Shown in pieces: positions 59,873-64,000 of a DNA stretch of 64,000 nucleotides. Each line of letters starts with the position of its first letter. Position 1 is the stretch's first letter. The notes beneath the pieces are model-generated. The model worked only from the letters and a program-made list of their open reading frames with translations. It had not been told where the DNA came from and searched no databases. Origin of the DNA: Halorussus limi (lineage in GTDB: Archaea > Halobacteriota > Halobacteria > Halobacteriales > Haladaptataceae); the NCBI RefSeq assembly GCF_023238205.1, contig NZ_CP096660.1:350604-414603 (forward strand), in the 5' to 3' direction. The position numbers and the translations under genes are program-made.

Positions 59873-60829
59873 TCACTCGTCGCTGTCGACCCCAGCGTGC
59901 CGGTCGAGAATGCGTGACCGACTCCGGAGCAGCGTCGAGAGGTGGTCTTCCCCCTCGAAGACGGTCACCCCCGCGGTCGGCAGCGTCTCGGCGAGGCGTC
60001 GAGCGCCCGCGACCGGGACGTTCTCGTCGCGGTCGCCGTGCCACAGTCTGACCGGCGTCTCGACGTCGGTCAGCGCGAACTCCCACTCCCGAACCGCCTG
60101 CTCGCTCTCAGAGACCATCCCTTCGCGGTGGGAGTCGAGCGCGCGGACGAAGTCCTCTCTTACGATTTCGGCCGCCTCGTCGGGTATCTCGTCGGCGTCC
60201 GCGGTGTACTGCCCGACCACGACCGAGGGCGGCCCGCGCTTAGCCAGCCACGTCTGGACGCCCAGCAGTCCCGTCAGGAGGCGCGGCGTCTTCGCGGCCA
60301 GCGCCCCGAGGAGTCGAATCGTGACTGGCGTCTCGTCTCGGAGCGACGGCGGGGTCGCGCCCGACACGAGGTCGATTTCCGTCACGCGCTCTCCGCAGGT
60401 CGCCGCGAACGCGAGCGCGTGGGCCGCACCGCCGGAGAACGCGACGACGCCGACCCGTGAGACGCCGGCGTCGTCCAGCACCGCCCGCAGGTAGTCCGTG
60501 TCGGTCGGCGACGGGTCGGGGCGCGGCGTCGAGTCGCCGTACCCGGGCCGCTCGATTGCCAGCAGTCTGACGCCGCGCCGTCGCGCCGCCTCGTCGTACA
60601 ACTCGCCGAGGACGTGCGACCCCGGCGTCCCGTGGAGGAACGCGACCGGCGTGGCGTCCGTCGCGGCGTCCGTGGCCCCGTACTCGGCGTACGCGACGCG
60701 CCGGCCGTCGCCGACGGTGACGGTTCGGACTGCCGAATCCGGCGACACTGCCTCGGACCGTCCCTCGGTGCTCTCCCTGTCGTCGCTCGACGGCGCTCCG
60801 GTCGCTCCCTCGGCGCGTTCCGGCTTCAT
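59873..60829 (-). CDS. Alpha/beta hydrolase
   Basis: 318 residues. A 35-residue acidic lead precedes VAFLHGTPGSHVL (oxyanion HG), IERPGYGDSTPRP, the nucleophile S132 in AFSGGA (the first Gly of GxSxG is Ala), WHGDRDENVP with the acid, and GEDHLST with the His. This is an esterase/haloperoxidase-type hydrolase of unknown substrate. ATG 60829 sits about 30 bases from a TATA element on the minus strand; a longer in-frame extension overlaps the divergent promoter and is rejected. Confidence 0.85.
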   Translation of the reverse strand: MKPERAEGATGAPSSDDRESTEGRSEAVSPDSAVRTVTVGDGRRVAYAEYGATDAATDATPVAFLHGTPGSHVLGELYDEAARRRGVRLLAIERPGYGDSTPRPDPSPTDTDYLRAVLDDAGVSRVGVVAFSGGAAHALAFAATCGERVTEIDLVSGATPPSLRDETPVTIRLLGALAAKTPRLLTGLLGVQTWLAKRGPPSVVVGQYTADADEIPDEAAEIVREDFVRALDSHREGMVSESEQAVREWEFALTDVETPVRLWHGDRDENVPVAGARRLAETLPTAGVTVFEGEDHLSTLLRSRSRILDRHAGVDSDE

Positions 60830-60854
60830 GTCCGTCGGTTGCGGTTCGACTTGA

Positions 60855-60890
60855 GTGTATATTTCCCCGGATTCATGCGGCCATTTATAA
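60855..60890. promoter_or_regulatory. Back-to-back TATA elements of the divergent hydrolase and HTH_10 genes
   Basis: AAATATACA (minus strand, about 60855-60863) lies about 30 bases before the hydrolase ATG. TTTATAA (plus strand, 60884-60890) lies about 27 bases before the GTG at 60914. The two core promoters are within about 30 bases of each other, so the two genes may compete or be co-controlled; the HTH_10 protein is an obvious candidate regulator. Confidence 0.6.
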
Positions 60891-60913
60891 GCTGCGCGTC
60901 CGTCGCGTCTCCC

Positions 60914-61558
60914 GTGAAGCGCGTCTCGTTCAGCGTCCGCTACTCGGGTGAGTTGGCTCACCCGATTCACCGTCGCATGATGGCTGGCCACCCGGTCTCG
61001 CGCATGGAACTGCTAATGTGGGGACCGATGGTCTCGGTCACGACGCTCTCGTGGTTCGATGCCGACCGCGAGGCGACCGCCGACGTGCTGGAGGCGGTCG
61101 AGTCGGTCGTCTCGACCCGTCTCGTCTCGGGCGACGGCGGCACCTACGCTTTCGTCGGCCAGTCCGAATACGAACTCGGCGGGCCGGTCCTCGACCTCGT
61201 CGCCCGCTCGCAGGTGGTCTTCGTCCCGCCGGTGGTGTTCCGCGACACCGGCCGCGTCACCTTCGAGGCGGTCGGCCAGTCCGACCGCCTCGGCGCGTTC
61301 TACGACGACCTCGCCGGAACGGTCGACGCCGACATCGAGGCGGTCCACGACTTCTCGCGGTGGTCGTCGCCGACCGACGTGACCGACCGCCAGCGGGCCG
61401 CGTTGGAGGCCGCGGTCGAAGTCGGCTACTACGACGTACCCCGGACCGGTACGGTCGAGGACGTGGCCGCGCAACTCGACTGCGCGGCCAGTACCGCCGG
61501 AGAACTCCTCAGGCGGGCGGAGTCGACGGTGCTGACCGCGTTCGTGGCTTCCGAGTAA
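60914..61558 (+). CDS. HTH_10 (bacterio-opsin-activator type) transcriptional regulator
   Basis: 214 residues from a leaderless GTG. An N-terminal sensor-like domain (VKRVSFSVRYSGELAHPIHRRM, then a middle with RVTFEAVGQSDRL) precedes the C-terminal HTH_10: VTDRQRAALEAAVEVGYYDV and VEDVAAQLDCAASTAGELLR. This short single-domain Bat relative is one of many paralogues in haloarchaea. Its promoter is interlocked with that of the hydrolase gene. The start is set by the TATA element 27 bases upstream; the frame continues open further upstream. Confidence 0.85.
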   Translation: MKRVSFSVRYSGELAHPIHRRMMAGHPVSRMELLMWGPMVSVTTLSWFDADREATADVLEAVESVVSTRLVSGDGGTYAFVGQSEYELGGPVLDLVARSQVVFVPPVVFRDTGRVTFEAVGQSDRLGAFYDDLAGTVDADIEAVHDFSRWSSPTDVTDRQRAALEAAVEVGYYDVPRTGTVEDVAAQLDCAASTAGELLRRAESTVLTAFVASE

Positions 61559-61689
61559 TTGTCTCGGACACTGCGGTCGTTGCTGGAAAATCGAAATCGA
61601 GCCGACCCTCCTCGGTTAGTGTCGTAGCCACCGACATCTCGGACAGGCTCGTGTGCTACTAGCTCGCCGGCAGTTAGTACCAAGATGGG

Positions 61690-62358
61690 TTACGAACCCG
61701 TCTCACGGTCGCTGGCCGTCACCTCGAACGTCCGCCGCACCGCCTCGGCTTGCAGTTCTAAGGGTAGACTCGGTTCGACACCCCCGCCGCTCGTCGCCTC
61801 GCCGTCTTGCGCTTTCTCCGCCGCGCCTTCGGGCGTCATCGGGAGGTGCACGAACCCCATCGGCACGTCCGCGCCGCGGTCGTCGGCCTCCAACTGGGCG
61901 CGCGTCCGGTAGAGAATGTTGTTACACAGATGGGTCCCGGCGGTGTTCGACACGCGCGCCGGAATCCCCGATTCGAGGAGCGCGGAAACGACTTCGACCA
62001 CGGGGAGCGTGGCGAAGTACGCCGCGGGCGCGTCCCCTTCTCCCCGGATGCGCTCGTTCCGCGGTTCGGCATCGGCGTTGTCCGGCACCCCGGCACAGTC
62101 GGCGACGTTGATTCCGACCCGCTCGACGCTGACTCCGGTCCGCCCCGCCGCGAGTCCGGTGGCGACGACTACCTCTGGGTCGTGGTCGCCGAGGAGGGCC
62201 TCCATCTCGTCGCTGGCGCGGTCGAACTCGACCGGGAGGACATGTCCGACGACTTCGCGGTCCGCGACGGTCTCGCCGTCGAGTTTCCGGGCGATTTCGC
62301 CGCTCGGATTGCGGTCGTGGTCGCCGAACGGTTCGTAGCCTGTGAGCAGGAGTGTCAT
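61690..62358 (-). CDS. pcp: Pyroglutamyl-peptidase I (pyrrolidone-carboxylate peptidase)
   Basis: 222 residues. The start MTLLLTGYEPFGDHDRNPSG is the family N terminus. The catalytic triad is visible as E79 (VSVERVGIN), C145 (SNTAGTHLCNNILY) and H171 (MGFVHLP). It removes N-terminal pyroglutamate from peptides in the cytoplasm. ATG 62358 is taken rather than an in-frame start 22 codons upstream. The gene is preceded by a long non-coding region with repeated motifs (62446-62682). Confidence 0.93.
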   Translation of the reverse strand: MTLLLTGYEPFGDHDRNPSGEIARKLDGETVADREVVGHVLPVEFDRASDEMEALLGDHDPEVVVATGLAAGRTGVSVERVGINVADCAGVPDNADAEPRNERIRGEGDAPAAYFATLPVVEVVSALLESGIPARVSNTAGTHLCNNILYRTRAQLEADDRGADVPMGFVHLPMTPEGAAEKAQDGEATSGGGVEPSLPLELQAEAVRRTFEVTASDRETGS

Positions 62359-62819
62359 TGATTCGGATGGGTCCCGTCGGGTCTTGGTTCTTGGTTCTCC
62401 GGAAACCGGTCTCGGTTCCGTCACCGGTTCGTCTATTTACGGTTCCGTTTACGTTTTCGTTTCCGATAACGTCACGCCCGCCGGTTCCTTTTTCTGATGC
62501 TCGCACTTTCGCTGTCTACTCGGACTCGTTAGCCTATTCAGATCCGTCGGACTCGTCAACCACCGGCGTTCTCTCTTTCTCTCGACTCGATACGGAACCG
62601 CCCGCCGACAAAGGCCGATTTTTGCTCAGAAAGCCACGATTGGACGTTTACGTATTCGTTTCCGATTTCGAAAACGTAAACGTGTACGTAGTCCATCGCA
62701 CACGACAGACTCGTCTCTGTCCGGTAGTCTCGAAAGAAAATACCTCGTGTACCCCTACCCGAGGTGTTTCTTTCGTCACACGCACCCTATATATGCTTTG
62801 TGTTCCTCCACTCGGGCGT
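62359..62819. other. Long non-coding region upstream of pcp
   Basis: 461 bases of lower GC content than the flanking genes. It contains the repeated motif listed at 62446-62682, a T/C-rich central tract and an AT-rich patch near 62770-62800. It separates pcp (leftward start) from the DUF192 gene (leftward stop). No coding frame fits. Confidence 0.55.
62446..62682. repeat. Repeated motif CGTTTACGTTTTCGTTTCCGAT, two direct copies and one inverted partial copy
   Basis: The copy at 62446-62467 is repeated at 62645-62666 with one substitution. Immediately after the second copy, 62669-62682 reads CGAAAACGTAAACG, the exact inverse complement of the first 14 bases. The second copy and the inverted copy thus form a dyad around GATTT. 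Spacing between direct copies is about 199 bases. This looks like a regulator-binding array upstream of pcp, or the ends of a small decayed element. Confidence 0.65.
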
Positions 62820-63446
62820 TTATCGGTTCGACCAAGGCAACCAACCGTTCGATTCGGCCTTCGGGACCGGTCCCTCGAATACCAATTTAGTCCCCGGACC
62901 GACGCCCGTCCGGTTGGCGAATCCGCGCGGAAGTTCCACGACGTACTTTGCCTGCCCGTCGCTCGGGTAGGTCTCCAGTTCGCTGGTCGATGCGTTGGGT
63001 TGGGGTTCGGCGTGCTCGACGTTCAGAACGGTGCCGTTCGGCGCGACGAATATCATGTCCAGCGGGACGAGCGTGTTCTTCATCCAGAACGACACCTGCT
63101 TGGCGTTCTCGTAGGCGAACACCATCCCGGTCCGGTTCGCCAGCTCCTCGCGGTGCATCAGCCCCGACTGGCGCTCGCTCGGTTCGTTCGCGACCATGAG
63201 AGTGACCGTGACGTTCTCGCCGTCCTCTATCACGAACGTCGCGTTGACGGTTCGCTCCACGTCGGTCGTGGTCGGTGGCGTCGGAGTCTCGGTCGTAGTC
63301 GACGTGGCCGCTGGCGTCGACGTTTCGGCCGATGCTGTCGTCGTCGAGGTCTGGCGATTCGCGTCCGTGGCAGTTCCGCCGAATCCCCCGACGCAACCCC
63401 CGAGCAGTACCATCGCCCCCACGAGGACTGCGGCGTACGTTTTCAT
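62820..63446 (-). CDS. DUF192 domain lipoprotein
   Basis: 208 residues. The signal ends in the lipobox LLGGC (Cys18), so it is anchored outside the membrane. A Thr/Ser-rich linker (about 25-62) is followed by the DUF192 domain: ANEPSERQSGLMHREEL, MVFAYENAKQVSFWMKNTLVPLDMIFV and a last segment KYVVELPRGFANRTGVGPG. DUF192 is a small beta-rich domain of unknown biochemical role, common in secreted haloarchaeal proteins. It lies 33 bases downstream of the DUF456 gene on the same strand, a likely operon. Confidence 0.9.
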   Translation of the reverse strand: MKTYAAVLVGAMVLLGGCVGGFGGTATDANRQTSTTTASAETSTPAATSTTTETPTPPTTTDVERTVNATFVIEDGENVTVTLMVANEPSERQSGLMHREELANRTGMVFAYENAKQVSFWMKNTLVPLDMIFVAPNGTVLNVEHAEPQPNASTSELETYPSDGQAKYVVELPRGFANRTGVGPGTKLVFEGPVPKAESNGWLPWSNR

Positions 63447-63479
63447 GCCACAGTACTACTGCGCGGTCGGATAAAAAGG

Positions 63480-63956
63480 TTAGAGCGCGACGAACAGGAA
63501 CCCGGCGAGCAGCGAGAGCGTCACGATTAGTTGAACCACCGCGGACCCGAGGACGCCGACCGCCGCGTAGGCCGCCGCCCGAGCGCCCCGTCCGGCGTTC
63601 CGCGTCCGGTAGAACTCGGCCGCGAACACGGTGGCCGCGATGCCGAGGACCATTCCCACTGGTCCGGCGACGAACAAGAGCGGGACGCTGACCACCGTCG
63701 CCAGCGCGGTCGTCTTCGCCGACGCGCCGCCCGCGCTCGCGGCGAGCGCCCCGCCCAACTGGTCCGCGGCGATGGCGGTGAGTCCGACCAGCGTGAACCC
63801 GGCCAGCGTGACGAGTCCCGGCGTCGCGTAACCGCTCGCCCACCAGTATAGGTAGATACCGGCCAACGAGAGGCCCGCGCCGGGGACGACCGGAACGACG
63901 CTCCCGACGACGCCGGCGAGCAGCAACGCTACCGCAACGACCAAGAACAGGTCCAT
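63480..63956 (-). CDS. DUF456 family membrane protein
   Basis: 158 residues with four or five hydrophobic helices. VVGSVVPVVPGAGLSLAGIYLYWW is the glycine/proline-rich first pair typical of DUF456, and VSVPLLFVAGPVGMVLGIAATVFAAEF is the repeat-like second pair. Function unknown. It is followed after 33 bases by the DUF192 lipoprotein gene, suggesting joint expression. Its start MDLFLVVAVAL is close to the window end; no other gene is seen beyond it. Confidence 0.88.
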   Translation of the reverse strand: MDLFLVVAVALLLAGVVGSVVPVVPGAGLSLAGIYLYWWASGYATPGLVTLAGFTLVGLTAIAADQLGGALAASAGGASAKTTALATVVSVPLLFVAGPVGMVLGIAATVFAAEFYRTRNAGRGARAAAYAAVGVLGSAVVQLIVTLSLLAGFLFVAL

Positions 63957-64000
63957 GCGGGCCTGTAAGCATTCGCGAGGGTTAGCGGTTCTGGCTCGGA

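Overview
The window is chromosomal DNA from a halophilic archaeon of the class Halobacteria. The base composition is GC-rich, the deduced proteins are strongly acidic, and the gene families are characteristic of the group: Htr transducer, HalX response regulator, Bat-type HTH_10 regulators, TFB, an Lrp regulator with a TRASH domain, Tat signal peptides and Thr-rich lipoproteins. Many starts are leaderless, with a TATA element about 25-30 bases upstream. The genus cannot be fixed from the sequence. I found no rRNA, tRNA, transposase, integrase or CRISPR array. Family assignments rest on motifs and remembered homologues, not on searches.

Layout. 0-10 kb: the end of a glycosyltransferase-like gene, an AI-2E family permease, a mycofactocin-type SDR, then an overlapping pair made of an HtrI-like transducer and a seven-helix opsin-like protein whose retinal lysine is replaced by arginine. 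A small conserved protein, a membrane protein under a TATA-spanning operator, and two opposed glycosyltransferases follow. 10-23.5 kb: a Gfo/Idh dehydrogenase, a TRASH-domain copper-type regulator, a Rieske fusion protein, a thioesterase, a 1363-residue MEDS/GAF/PAS histidine kinase, a CopA-type Cu+ ATPase, two tiny related membrane proteins, and a divergent nickel permease/NikR pair with a dyad at the permease TATA.

23.5-30.7 kb: a four-gene overlapping DUF58/DUF4129 membrane operon (minus strand), a divergent M48 protease and a TrmB-type regulator. 31-38.5 kb: small winged-helix, zinc-binding and membrane proteins, an isolated sufB, tatA, a CPBP protease, TFB and several conserved hypotheticals. 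38.7-46.1 kb: 2-oxoacid dehydrogenase E1 alpha/beta, an MFS transporter, an Xaa-Pro peptidase, an aldo/keto reductase, a free-standing inhibitor-I9-like protein and a Tat-exported chymotrypsin-fold protease. 46.2-64 kb: a 4 x 19 bp tandem repeat, a Bat-like sensor-regulator, a MutS-like ATPase, a lipoprotein, a DUF7504-like protein, a HEAT-repeat pseudokinase, an orphan solute-binding protein without a lipobox, a HalX response regulator, a hydrolase/HTH_10 divergent pair, pyroglutamyl peptidase with a repeat-rich upstream region, a DUF192 lipoprotein and a DUF456 membrane protein.

Functionally the window is dominated by sensing and signalling, metal homeostasis (Cu, Ni) and cell-surface proteins. 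The strongest candidate for something new is the transducer plus lysine-less opsin pair at 3.4-5.8 kb: it keeps the gene architecture of a photosensory receptor but cannot form the canonical retinal Schiff base.
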